Source of the DNA: Clostridium beijerinckii HUN142 | GTDB lineage: Bacteria > Bacillota > Clostridia > Clostridiales > Clostridiaceae | Assembly: GCF_000621745.1 (NCBI RefSeq) | Contig: NZ_JHXK01000019.1 | Span: 1 to 64,000 of the forward strand | Reading direction: 5' to 3' | Length of the DNA: 64,000 bases | Shown here: positions 23,973-30,840 of the stretch, piece by piece | How positions within the stretch are numbered: position 1 is the first letter of the stretch | Layout: the number at the start of each line of letters is the position of its first letter | The notes under the pieces: generated by a model | The model's database searches: none | The model's input: the letters and a program-made list of their open reading frames with translations, nothing else | Told to the model about the DNA's origin: nothing | Made by a program: the position numbers and the translations under genes

Positions 23973-24398
23973 GCGTCCATCTTGAACAACAGTAGTGATA
24001 CAAATAAGAGCCAAAGCGAATAATAAGATACCTATTATCGCAAGAAAAATTAAAAAATATTTTGTTCTTTTTTCATCCCTATAAGTATAATCATTTGTTT
24101 GGAAAAGGGGGCGGAATATCACAAGTAGTAGTGTTTCCACTGATTCTCCCACTGTTTTAGGATCTGCAATATATTGTTTTTTACCTTCATGTTTAAATTT
24201 AACTAAATTAATTTTGTTAGATCCAAGATTACTAACTTTTTGAAGCTTGAAAACGACCAGCCCTGAAAGTACAGACATGATAAGCATACCCAAGAATACG
24301 CCAGCAGCAAACAAAATAATATCTTCAAAATGTACTACAAATGCAAAACCATATTTACCACCAAGCCATTCTTCGAAGCCTAGAAACCATTTTTCCAT
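23970..24398 (-). CDS. Prophage membrane protein, lysogeny region
   Basis: 142 residues from ATG 24398, chosen because AAGGAGTG lies 7 bases upstream. It has one membrane helix near residues 21-48 (ILFAAGVFLGMLIMSVLSGL) and a second near the C-terminus (FLIFLAIIGILLFALALI), with a polar loop between. No recognised family. It follows the XRE gene by 4 bases, so the two form an operon. Position between repressor genes suggests expression in the lysogen, possibly as an immunity or exclusion protein. Confidence 0.55.
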   Translation of the reverse strand: MEKWFLGFEEWLGGKYGFAFVVHFEDIILFAAGVFLGMLIMSVLSGLVVFKLQKVSNLGSNKINLVKFKHEGKKQYIADPKTVGESVETLLLVIFRPLFQTNDYTYRDEKRTKYFLIFLAIIGILLFALALICITTVVQDGR

Positions 24399-24402
24399 GT
24401 AA

Positions 24403-24774
24403 TCACTCCTTATTAAATAAGTTGTTTGCGATTTCATATAATTGTGTGGCGAATTTGTCCTTTTCTTCAGGTGTTAATTTAGGATCAATGGAAAGTTGTG
24501 TAATTAAACCTTTTAAAGAGGGCATATTTTTTAATTGTTCGTTTGTTGGAGGTGTGACTTTATCATAAAGTTTGAACAATTCCGAAGGGTCAACATTATA
24601 GAATTCAGCCAAGTTAAATAAAACAGCATCCGAAGGGCAGTTTATACCGCGTTCAAGCATTGATAAATAATTTCCGCTTATATGTACTTTCTTCGCTACT
24701 TTAAAAACCGATAAATTGGTTTCCTTCCTTATTTCTCTTAACCTGTTACCAGCATTTATCCATTTGCTTTCCAT
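24403..24774 (-). CDS. XRE-family transcriptional regulator
   Basis: 123 residues from ATG 24774 (AAGGAG 8 bases upstream; the longer frame adds 7 residues without a site). HTH at about residues 8-62: LREIRKETNLSVFKVAKKVHISGNYLSMLERG. The rest is acidic and helical. It lies in the leftward lysogeny block with a membrane protein downstream and a second XRE repressor upstream. Confidence 0.85.
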   Translation of the reverse strand: MESKWINAGNRLREIRKETNLSVFKVAKKVHISGNYLSMLERGINCPSDAVLFNLAEFYNVDPSELFKLYDKVTPPTNEQLKNMPSLKGLITQLSIDPKLTPEEKDKFATQLYEIANNLFNKE

Positions 24775-24942
24775 GTTTGTTCTCCTTTTTGTCATTAGTT
24801 ATAGTATATCTAAAATATAACATTTTATATGAAAATACTATAAGGGGATATATGAGCATATAGGAATAAATTACATAAGGTATTTTGAAATAATACTGTA
24901 TTTTTTTTAAAAGCTACATGTTACAATTGAGCCATAAATCTA

Positions 24943-24977
24943 ATAAAAAAAAGTGGTAAGAATTCGCTACCACTTTT
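24943..24977 (-). terminator. Terminator of phage repressor gene
   Basis: AAAAGTGGTA (24949-24958) / TACCACTTTT (24968-24977), followed on the minus strand by a T run. It overlaps the last codon of the repressor. Confidence 0.82.
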
Positions 24978-25353
24978 ATTTAAGTCTATTATATCTAATT
25001 GTACTTATACCCATTGCAATTGCTGACATTAAGATTTTCTTTTCGTCTTTCGTAATTTGTCTATCGTCCAATATAGGATTTTCAATATAATCAATTATGT
25101 TAAGTATATCCATAAGGTTATCTGTTTCAAAACTTACTGTTTCAGTATTGCCCATTAAATCATTGACAGTAACACCAAGAGCAGCAGCAATTTTTTCTAA
25201 AGTATCTCCTTTTAATGTTTTTCTTTTACCACTTTCTATTTCACTTATAGTTGCACCACCAACGCTAGCACGTTTAGCTAATTCATAAGCAGAAAGATTT
25301 TTTAAAACTCTAATTTTTTTTATATTTTCGCCTATTATACTAATATCACTCAA
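24976..25353 (-). CDS. CI-like phage repressor (XRE family)
   Basis: 125 residues starting TTG at 25353 with AGGGGG 8 bases upstream. N-terminal HTH (IKKIRVLKNLSAYELAKRAS, then GGATISEIESGKRK) and a short C-terminal helical region; no peptidase-like LexA domain. It is the leftward gene facing the rightward early operon, so it is the best candidate for the lysogeny repressor. The TTCCGTTAAC word 56 bases upstream, shared with the integrase promoter, is its likely operator. Confidence 0.82.
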   Translation of the reverse strand: MSDISIIGENIKKIRVLKNLSAYELAKRASVGGATISEIESGKRKTLKGDTLEKIAAALGVTVNDLMGNTETVSFETDNLMDILNIIDYIENPILDDRQITKDEKKILMSAIAMGISTIRYNRLK

Positions 25354-25408
25354 TCTTATATCCCCCTAGTTAACAATTTGTAATGGTAATATTCTTTTGG
25401 TCTCATGC

Positions 25409-25589
25409 TTCCGTTAACAATAGTATAACATATATAGTATGTGATTCAAGATGTATTTATATATAAAATCCGACAACTCATATATACCAAAGGGTTAAAA
25501 GGAAATGTATAGTGTGAAAAGAAGTAAATAGAAGAAAAAACTTTTCTGCATGCGGAAAATATTTTTTAAATTTACTTCCGATTTCGGAA
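25409..25589. promoter_or_regulatory. Repressor/early-operon control region with CGGAA words
   Basis: TTCCGTTAAC at 25409-25418 matches the sites near int. Further right are GCGGAA (25552-25557) and a dyad TTCCG-ATTT-CGGAA (25576-25589). The 375-base gap between the divergent repressor and early genes holds no ORF with a good start; it looks purely regulatory. Confidence 0.5.
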
Positions 25590-25650
25590 ATAGTGGGAGG
25601 AAATCAAAGTGTTGTTAAGTTAAACTATAATTTTCAGTGAATTTCGGATG

Positions 25651-25686
25651 TTGAGCCGTATACTAATGTCACGTATACTAATGTCA
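25651..25686 (+). promoter_or_regulatory. Early promoter inside a tandem 15-bp repeat
   Basis: CGTATACTAATGTCA occurs twice in tandem (25657-25671 and 25672-25686). The second copy's TATACT (25674-25679) lies 17 bases after TTGAGC (25651-25656), forming a plausible early promoter with duplicated operator/-10. Confidence 0.6.
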
Positions 25687-25728
25687 TGGCATTCCACTAA
25701 CAGAAAAAATTAAATATGAGAGGTAATT

Positions 25729-25830
25729 ATGAAAATTAAATTTATATTGAATTTGAAGACTAATAAAATTAAAATTGAAAAATTGGACAATCAAGAAGGC
25801 GAAAAAAATGGAAACATCGATAAAGTATAA
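25729..25830 (+). CDS. 33-residue basic peptide at start of early operon
   Basis: ATG 25729 with GAGAGG 5 bases upstream. The product begins MKIKFILNLKTNKIKIEK and is polar and lysine-rich. It overlaps the next gene (start 25808) in another frame. It could be a leader peptide whose translation is coupled to the following gene. Confidence 0.45.
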   Translation: MKIKFILNLKTNKIKIEKLDNQEGEKNGNIDKV

Positions 25831-26026
25831 CAAAAAGGGTCAAATGGAATATAACCCAGAGTTTCACGCTAAACAGCATGAAAAATGGACATGGGAAGAA
25901 GATCTGTATTTAATGGAATATTATAAACTTGATGGCCTGATAATGATGAGTTATGCACTTGAAAAAAAGGAATCTACAGTATATGGGCGAGTATGGTATT
26001 TGAGAAGCTTGGGTTTTGAGTTCTGA
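25808..26026 (+). CDS. Early SANT/Myb-like small protein (copy 1)
   Basis: 72 residues from ATG 25808 (an upstream in-frame start exists but AAGGCG fits this one). It contains IKYNKKGQMEYNPEFHAKQ, then WTWEEDLYLMEYYKLDGL...SYALEKKESTVYGRVWYL, which looks like a single tryptophan-containing three-helix SANT/Myb-type DNA-binding unit. It is a close paralogue of the next gene, which it overlaps by one base. Confidence 0.6.
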   Translation: METSIKYNKKGQMEYNPEFHAKQHEKWTWEEDLYLMEYYKLDGLIMMSYALEKKESTVYGRVWYLRSLGFEF

Positions 26027-26256
26027 TGGCCCATGAGATCAAATATAATAAACGTGGCCGAATGGAATACAATCCAGATTTTCATGCAAGACAGGACCAG
26101 CCATGGACCAGGGATGATGATGATTATCTAATGTATTATTACAAATATGATGGCCTAAAAATGTTAAGTTACGCACTAGAAAAAACAGAAACCGCCATAT
26201 GCACTAGATACCATAAATTAAAGGCAAGGGGATATAAAAGTAAATGGCTAAAATAA
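26026..26256 (+). CDS. Early SANT/Myb-like small protein (copy 2)
   Basis: 76 residues, TGATG-coupled to the previous gene. It shares EIKYNKRGRMEYNP, FHARQ, PWT, DDDYLMYYYKYDGLKMLSYA and the end pattern TAICTRYHKLKARGY with copy 1, so the pair arose by tandem duplication. Likely a DNA-binding early protein, perhaps regulatory. It overlaps the helicase start by 13 bases. Confidence 0.6.
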   Translation: MAHEIKYNKRGRMEYNPDFHARQDQPWTRDDDDYLMYYYKYDGLKMLSYALEKTETAICTRYHKLKARGYKSKWLK

Positions 26257-27494
26257 AATTATTCCCACATCAGCTGAAAGCCTTAGAAATGACAAGGGGC
26301 ATGAATAAAGCCGCCTATTATTTAGATATGGGACTTGGCAAAACCTTTGTTGCGACTGAAAAAGCTGAAGAATTGGGAACAAACATTATTTTAGTGGTAT
26401 GCCAGAAATCAAAATTGGAGGATTGGGAAGATCATTTCAATGAATTTTATCCAAAATATAAAACGATCATATATAAAAAGCAGCTGCAAGAGATCCAGCC
26501 GAACACAGTAATAATTATAAATTATGATTTGATCTGGCGAAGGGATGAATTTAAAAAGTTAAAAGGATTTACTTTGATCCTAGATGAAAGCAGCTATATC
26601 AAAAACGAAAGCAGCAACCGAACTAAGTTTATCTTGAAGATCAAGGCCAAAAACATAATATTGCTATCTGGAACACCAACAGGGGGCAAGTATGAAGAGC
26701 TTTTCGGCCAGATCAAATTATTAGGCTGGAAGATCACAAAAGAAGCATATTGGAACAATTATATAAAATTCTTTTTGATGAATTTAGGAGGATTCAAAAA
26801 GAAAAAAGTAACAGGGTATAAGAATGTGGACCATTTGAAGCAGATGTTGCGGCAGCATGGGGCGGTTTTTATGAAAACAGAAGAAGTTATTGAATTGCCT
26901 GAAGTGATCCCATATGAGATTAAAATAAAAAACATTCCGCAGTATAAAAAATTTAAGAAAGATCGTTTAATCGAAATAGAAGAAAATGAGTTAGTTGGTG
27001 ATACGTCACTTACAAAACTATTATATTTGCGGCAACTTGCAGCAATGTACAACAAAAACAAATATGAAAAGATAACAGAGCTTTTGGAATCAACAGAGGA
27101 TCGAATAATTATATTTTATAATTTTAAATATGAATGTCAGAAGCTCCAAGAGATCTGCAAGAAATTAAAGAAGCCTATCTCTATTGTAAATGGAGATCAA
27201 AGGGATCTGAAAAACTACGAGCAGCATGATAATACAATAACATTGATTCAATACCAGGCGGGGGCAATGGGCCTTAATTTGCAGAAAGCAAATAAGATCA
27301 TTTATTTTAGCTTAACACTTAGCAGCGAACTTTTTGAACAAAGTAAAAAGCGTACCCACCGTATGGGCCAGGAAAGATCATGCTTTTATTATTATCTAAT
27401 TACTGAAAAGAGTATTGAAGAAGATATATTTGAAACGCTCAAACAAAGAAAAGATTATACAGACAAGCTTTTCCAAGAAGATGAAGGGCGGTGA
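26244..27494 (+). CDS. SNF2-family DEAD/H helicase
   Basis: 416 residues, compact for the family. Motif I MGLGKT (29-34), Ia LVVCQKSKLEDW, II DESSYIKN, III LLSGTP, and the second domain with GAMGLNLQKANKIIYF and the SNF2 motif VI region KRTHRMGQE. Phage SNF2 helicases act in replication or recombination, remodelling DNA-protein complexes. Its GATC content is unusually high. A short gap separates it from the next XRE gene. Confidence 0.88.
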   Translation: MAKIKLFPHQLKALEMTRGMNKAAYYLDMGLGKTFVATEKAEELGTNIILVVCQKSKLEDWEDHFNEFYPKYKTIIYKKQLQEIQPNTVIIINYDLIWRRDEFKKLKGFTLILDESSYIKNESSNRTKFILKIKAKNIILLSGTPTGGKYEELFGQIKLLGWKITKEAYWNNYIKFFLMNLGGFKKKKVTGYKNVDHLKQMLRQHGAVFMKTEEVIELPEVIPYEIKIKNIPQYKKFKKDRLIEIEENELVGDTSLTKLLYLRQLAAMYNKNKYEKITELLESTEDRIIIFYNFKYECQKLQEICKKLKKPISIVNGDQRDLKNYEQHDNTITLIQYQAGAMGLNLQKANKIIYFSLTLSSELFEQSKKRTHRMGQERSCFYYYLITEKSIEEDIFETLKQRKDYTDKLFQEDEGR

Positions 27495-27512
27495 ATATAG
27501 AGAGGGGTATAT

Positions 27513-27722
27513 ATGAATATTGGAAACGCTATCAAAGTATATAGAGACAAGCAAGGGTTAACCCAGGAAGATCTGGCAATGAAACTTAATAAAAGCACTA
27601 GGACCATACAAAGATATGAAAGCGGCCAGACAATGCCGAGCATGAAGGTTATAGACAAAATATTCAATATAAGAGTTGAATATATCTTAACAAATGAATT
27701 ATTAGAGAAAAGGGGTATTTAA
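27513..27722 (+). CDS. XRE-family small regulator
   Basis: 69 residues, nearly all HTH: GNAIKVYRDKQGLTQEDLAM, then NKSTRTIQRYESGQTMPS. It sits inside the early operon rather than with the repressor, so it could be a Cro-like or middle regulator. AGAGAGGGG lies upstream of the ATG. Confidence 0.82.
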   Translation: MNIGNAIKVYRDKQGLTQEDLAMKLNKSTRTIQRYESGQTMPSMKVIDKIFNIRVEYILTNELLEKRGI

Positions 27723-27724
27723 TT

Positions 27725-27988
27725 ATGGGGTATGTAATGACTTACGAATCAGCAAAAAATGAATATATAATCAAGCCAGCAAATGAAATGAAAAACATAG
27801 ACAAAAGCAAAATAGGCGAAGAAGTAAGAGAATATAAACAAAATATTTGGGTGGGCAAGTCAAGAGATTCTTTAAAAGAATATAAGATCCAGCACCAAGC
27901 GGAACAGATAGCGAAGCATATGAAGGCCATTGAGAGAATACAAAAAAGAACAGTATCAGAAGTAAAGCAGCAGTATAACCATGCCTAG
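27725..27988 (+). CDS. Early phage protein of unknown function
   Basis: 87 residues, highly charged and helical, with no cysteine and no membrane segment. It begins MGYVMTYESAKNEYIIKPAN. No family recognised. It is in an operon with neighbours on both sides and overlaps the VRR-NUC gene by 8 bases. Confidence 0.6.
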   Translation: MGYVMTYESAKNEYIIKPANEMKNIDKSKIGEEVREYKQNIWVGKSRDSLKEYKIQHQAEQIAKHMKAIERIQKRTVSEVKQQYNHA

Positions 27989-28298
27989 TGAAAAAGACTT
28001 TGAAAAGAAAGTTAAAAAGTTTCTGGATGGTTTAGCTCCTGAAGTTTGGTACTTTAAACATTGGGCGGGCGCATATTCAAAAAGTGGAATTCCTGATATT
28101 GTTGGGTGTATTTCAGGCCATTTCATGGGGATCGAATTAAAAAAAGAAGGTGGAACACCATCACCGCTACAGATAAGAAATATTGAAAAAATAAAAGCAG
28201 CCAAAGGATATGGATATATATTATATCCTAAAGATTTTGAAGCCTTTAAGGAAGATGTAAAGGCAATTGTAAAGGAGATCAAAGAGAATGACAAATAA
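27981..28298 (+). CDS. VRR-NUC domain nuclease
   Basis: 105 residues matching the minimal phage VRR-NUC unit: N-terminal EKDFEKKVKKFL, the active-site region SGIPDIVGCISGHFMGIELK with the D and E-x-K residues, and the SPLQIRNIEKIKAAKGYGYI helix. VRR-NUC proteins are PD-(D/E)xK Holliday-junction or flap nucleases, consistent with a recombination module that also holds ERF and SSB. Confidence 0.88.
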   Translation: MPSEKDFEKKVKKFLDGLAPEVWYFKHWAGAYSKSGIPDIVGCISGHFMGIELKKEGGTPSPLQIRNIEKIKAAKGYGYILYPKDFEAFKEDVKAIVKEIKENDK

Positions 28299-28584
28299 TG
28301 AAATGCTACAAATATTAAAAGATAGAGAAACAGAGCTTGAACATGAGGTTAACCATTATAGAGTAATGAAATCTTTTGAAGGTGATGAAAAGCAGCGTTT
28401 GAGATTTAGTTTATTATATGCAGAAAATAGGTCCGCATTAAAAGCGCTACAAAATATTATTTCAGAAGTAGATCAGCTTGATAATGTAGTAAAAAAAATT
28501 CAAAAAGCAGTAGATGAAGAAGATCCAGAAATTATAGCGCTTTTAATAGAATATAGCAATTTGAAAAAGAAAATGACAGAGTAA
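28288..28584 (+). CDS. Early phage coiled-coil protein, unknown function
   Basis: 98 residues, strongly helical and acidic: NNEMLQILKDRETELEHEVN and a second helix LLYAENRSALKALQNIISEV. Overlaps the VRR-NUC gene by 11 bases. No family recognised; possibly a structural partner within the replication operon. Confidence 0.55.
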   Translation: MTNNEMLQILKDRETELEHEVNHYRVMKSFEGDEKQRLRFSLLYAENRSALKALQNIISEVDQLDNVVKKIQKAVDEEDPEIIALLIEYSNLKKKMTE

Positions 28585-28650
28585 CTTTTGTTATGCCCTT
28601 ATATACAACTAAGCAGATCAAACAAATAGGAATTTAAAGGGGATGAAAAA

Positions 28651-28806
28651 TTGATTGTTTATTGCGAAGCTAGTGAATGCAGCTTTAATAACAATGGAGA
28701 ATGCCAGAAAAATTCAATTTTTATAAAAGACATAGAGGTAAAAGAAAATATAAAATTCAAAGATGATGATTTTATGATATGTATATCTTTTGAATGGAGA
28801 AAGTAG
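28651..28806 (+). CDS. Small cysteine-rich phage protein
   Basis: 51 residues from TTG 28651 with AAAGGGGA 7 bases upstream. The start MIVYCEASECSFNNNGECQK has three cysteines in the spacing C-x4-C-x6-C, similar to DUF1540-type small metal-binding proteins, and a fourth cysteine lies near the end (MICISFEW). It fills the gap between the coiled-coil gene and ERF. It is too short for many gene callers and begins with TTG, so it may be missing from annotations. Confidence 0.6.
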   Translation: MIVYCEASECSFNNNGECQKNSIFIKDIEVKENIKFKDDDFMICISFEWRK

Positions 28807-28817
28807 GAAGAAAATAA

Positions 28818-29432
28818 ATGGCAGAAGAAAAAAGCAAGCTAAATGTAGTGGCAAAGCTGCAAAAGGTTAGGGCAGATTTGCAAGGGGTAGAACTAAGAAA
28901 AACTGGAAGAAATACATATTCTAAATATGATTATTTTGAACTAAAAGACTTTTTACCAGATGTTGCAAAGCTATGTAATAAACATGGGGTTAATCCGGTT
29001 TTCAATATGACTAAAGATGTTGCAACACTTTTAATATATGATTGCGAAGATATAGAAAGATTTATAAGCTTTGATATGCCAGTTGCAATATCAGAACTAA
29101 AAGGATGCAATGCAATTCAAAATATAGGTGGAGCTTTGACATATGCGAAAAGATATTTATATATGAATGCTTTTGAGATTGCGGAGAATGACACAACCGA
29201 AACCGAAGGGGAAGAAGAAGGGGCGCGCGATCCTATAAGTAACGTTCAAGTAAAAGTAATTGAAAACTTAATAAAGGAAACGAATACAGATAAAATGAAC
29301 TTTTGTGCCTGGGCCAAAGTAAAGGACATAAAAGAGATTGAAAATAGAGATCTAGCATATTGCATGAAGATGTTAAATGAAAAGAAAGAGAAGATCCAGC
29401 AAGAAAAGAGCGGAGGGAAAAAGGGTGAATAA
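28818..29432 (+). CDS. erf: ERF-family single-strand annealing protein
   Basis: 204 residues. The N-terminal ERF domain (about 5-125) contains KLQKVRADLQGVEL, NTYSKYDYFELKDFLPDV and the conserved GGALTYAKRYLYMNAFEIA. The C-terminal part has an acidic linker and a helical end. ERF proteins anneal homologous single strands in phage recombination. It overlaps ssb by 8 bases, an expected partnership. Confidence 0.88.
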   Translation: MAEEKSKLNVVAKLQKVRADLQGVELRKTGRNTYSKYDYFELKDFLPDVAKLCNKHGVNPVFNMTKDVATLLIYDCEDIERFISFDMPVAISELKGCNAIQNIGGALTYAKRYLYMNAFEIAENDTTETEGEEEGARDPISNVQVKVIENLIKETNTDKMNFCAWAKVKDIKEIENRDLAYCMKMLNEKKEKIQQEKSGGKKGE

Positions 29433-29817
29433 ATCTATACTCATAGGAAGATTAACTAATGATGCCAATTTAAGTTATGTAGGAGAAAAGCAGACCGCAA
29501 AAGCTACTTTCAATATAGCGGTTAATGATGGTTATGGAGAAAACGCAAAAGCCTATTATATACCTATTGTAGTCTGGGGCAAAAGTGCTGAAAGTGTAGC
29601 AAACTATACCAGGAAAGGTTCTAAAGTTGGTATAGCTGGGAAGATTGTCACCAGATCATATGATGATTCCCAAGGGACAAAAAAATATATAACTGAAGTT
29701 GTGGCAGATCCAGTTAATGGGGTTGAGTTCTTAGAAAATAAGAATAGCAGCAGCAATGAAAATACTAAATTTAATGCAGACATAACACCAGTTGACAACG
29801 GAGATATGCCATTTTAA
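29425..29817 (+). CDS. ssb: Single-stranded DNA-binding protein
   Basis: 130 residues from GTG 29425, with CGGAGGG upstream. OB-fold sequence NKSILIGRLTNDANLSYV...ATFNIAVND, YYIPIVVWGKSAESVANY, GSKVGIAGKIVTRSY. The C-terminus ends DNGDMPF, the canonical acidic tip that binds replication partners. Starts inside the ERF gene, so translation is coupled. Confidence 0.93.
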   Translation: MNKSILIGRLTNDANLSYVGEKQTAKATFNIAVNDGYGENAKAYYIPIVVWGKSAESVANYTRKGSKVGIAGKIVTRSYDDSQGTKKYITEVVADPVNGVEFLENKNSSSNENTKFNADITPVDNGDMPF

Positions 29818-29842
29818 TTGATTATAAAGGAGAAGATAACAA

Positions 29843-30109
29843 ATGATTATTGATGTAAATACAAACGAAATAGATTATGAAGATATAGTCCAAGGAGATA
29901 TTTTAATAATGGCCAATGGAGCGATTTGGTTGGTTGTTGATGATGATATTGACTTCATGGGTGTTGATTTAGTTAATAACAGGGTAGACGATTATGAGAA
30001 TTGTTTTCCTACGCCATATGAATTATGTAACCACTTAGAAGCGATCGAAGAAAGTATAATAATCAAACATATAAAAGGCCACGATCTTTTACTGACAGTA
30101 ATGGAGTAG
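29843..30109 (+). CDS. Early phage protein of unknown function
   Basis: 88 residues, acidic, beta-rich at the N-terminus: IDVNTNEIDYEDIVQGDILI then WLVVDDDIDFMGVDL. AAAGGAGAAG precedes the start. No family recognised. Lies between ssb and a small membrane protein. Confidence 0.6.
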   Translation: MIIDVNTNEIDYEDIVQGDILIMANGAIWLVVDDDIDFMGVDLVNNRVDDYENCFPTPYELCNHLEAIEESIIIKHIKGHDLLLTVME

Positions 30110-30114
30110 CAGCA

Positions 30115-30300
30115 ATGAAGTTAATAAAAATGATTATATTAGAGTTTTTATTTGATATAGGTTTATTTTGGACCATGAAAGCCATAAGGGATATTATATG
30201 GAGCTTATTGGATTATAAAATACCAATCAATATATATACCATAATTATTGCTATAGCTTTGGCAGCATTAATAAATTTTAAAATTACTAAATGGGAATAG
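30115..30300 (+). CDS. Small two-helix membrane protein
   Basis: 61 residues with membrane segments at about 5-23 (KMIILEFLFDIGLFWTM) and 38-55 (INIYTIIIAIALAALINF). Starts 5 bases after the previous stop, and overlaps the next frame at its stop. Function unknown. Confidence 0.5.
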   Translation: MKLIKMIILEFLFDIGLFWTMKAIRDIIWSLLDYKIPINIYTIIIAIALAALINFKITKWE

Positions 30301-30305
30301 GCGGG

Positions 30306-30602
30306 ATGATTAAAATGTATAGCGAGATACAAATGAATAAAGATCTACTAATAAAAGCTATTTGTAGGTTTGGTCAAGAAAAACAGAAGATAAAAGCAGT
30401 AGAAGAAGCAGCGGAGTTGAGCCAGGCACTTTTAAAAGATATTTTAGGAGAGCCGCACAATGTAGAAGAAGAAATTGCAGATCTTGAAATAATGCTGGCC
30501 CAGATGCGATTGATATACAGCCAAGCTAATATAGATGGATTCATTGAAGCGAAGCTTGAAAGGCTAAAAAGGCGAATAGATAAAGATGGATTCAGGTATT
30601 AA
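30306..30602 (+). CDS. MazG-like nucleotide pyrophosphohydrolase
   Basis: About 98 residues from ATG 30306 (alternatives at 30291 and 30315). The all-helical MazG pattern is present: KIKAVEEAAELSQALLK with the EExxE acidic cluster, then EEIADLEIMLAQMRLIY supplying ExxD. Such enzymes hydrolyse noncanonical or excess NTPs. The reading frame runs 17 bases into the next gene. Confidence 0.75.
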   Translation: MIKMYSEIQMNKDLLIKAICRFGQEKQKIKAVEEAAELSQALLKDILGEPHNVEEEIADLEIMLAQMRLIYSQANIDGFIEAKLERLKRRIDKDGFRY

Positions 30603-30840
30603 ATACAGCGAAAAAGATCTGTATTCCCTGAAGGTTAAATATAATGAGCTGTTAGAGCGAAGCAAAAAAGCTGAATTGTTTTTCAAAACTAATAGTATCA
30701 GCGAATGTATAAAATATCTGGATCTTTTCAATGATGTGACCAGGCAATTGAGCGGGATAATATTTTTTATAGAATTTATATCTGGTAAAGAATTGAGCTA
30801 TGAACAAAAGATAAATGGATTTAACGAGGTGAGGGAATGA
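30586..30840 (+). CDS. Early phage protein of unknown function
   Basis: 84 residues, helical: KYSEKDLYSLKVKYNELLER and KYLDLFNDVTRQLSGIIFFI. It starts inside the MazG-like gene and overlaps the primase start by 4 bases (ATGA), so it is translationally coupled to both. No family recognised. Confidence 0.55.
   Translation: MDSGIKYSEKDLYSLKVKYNELLERSKKAELFFKTNSISECIKYLDLFNDVTRQLSGIIFFIEFISGKELSYEQKINGFNEVRE

Noticed and set aside
24976-25353. LexA-like self-cleaving repressor
   Set aside because: The C-terminal part is only about 60 residues and lacks the Ala-Gly cleavage site and Ser/Lys dyad region of such repressors.
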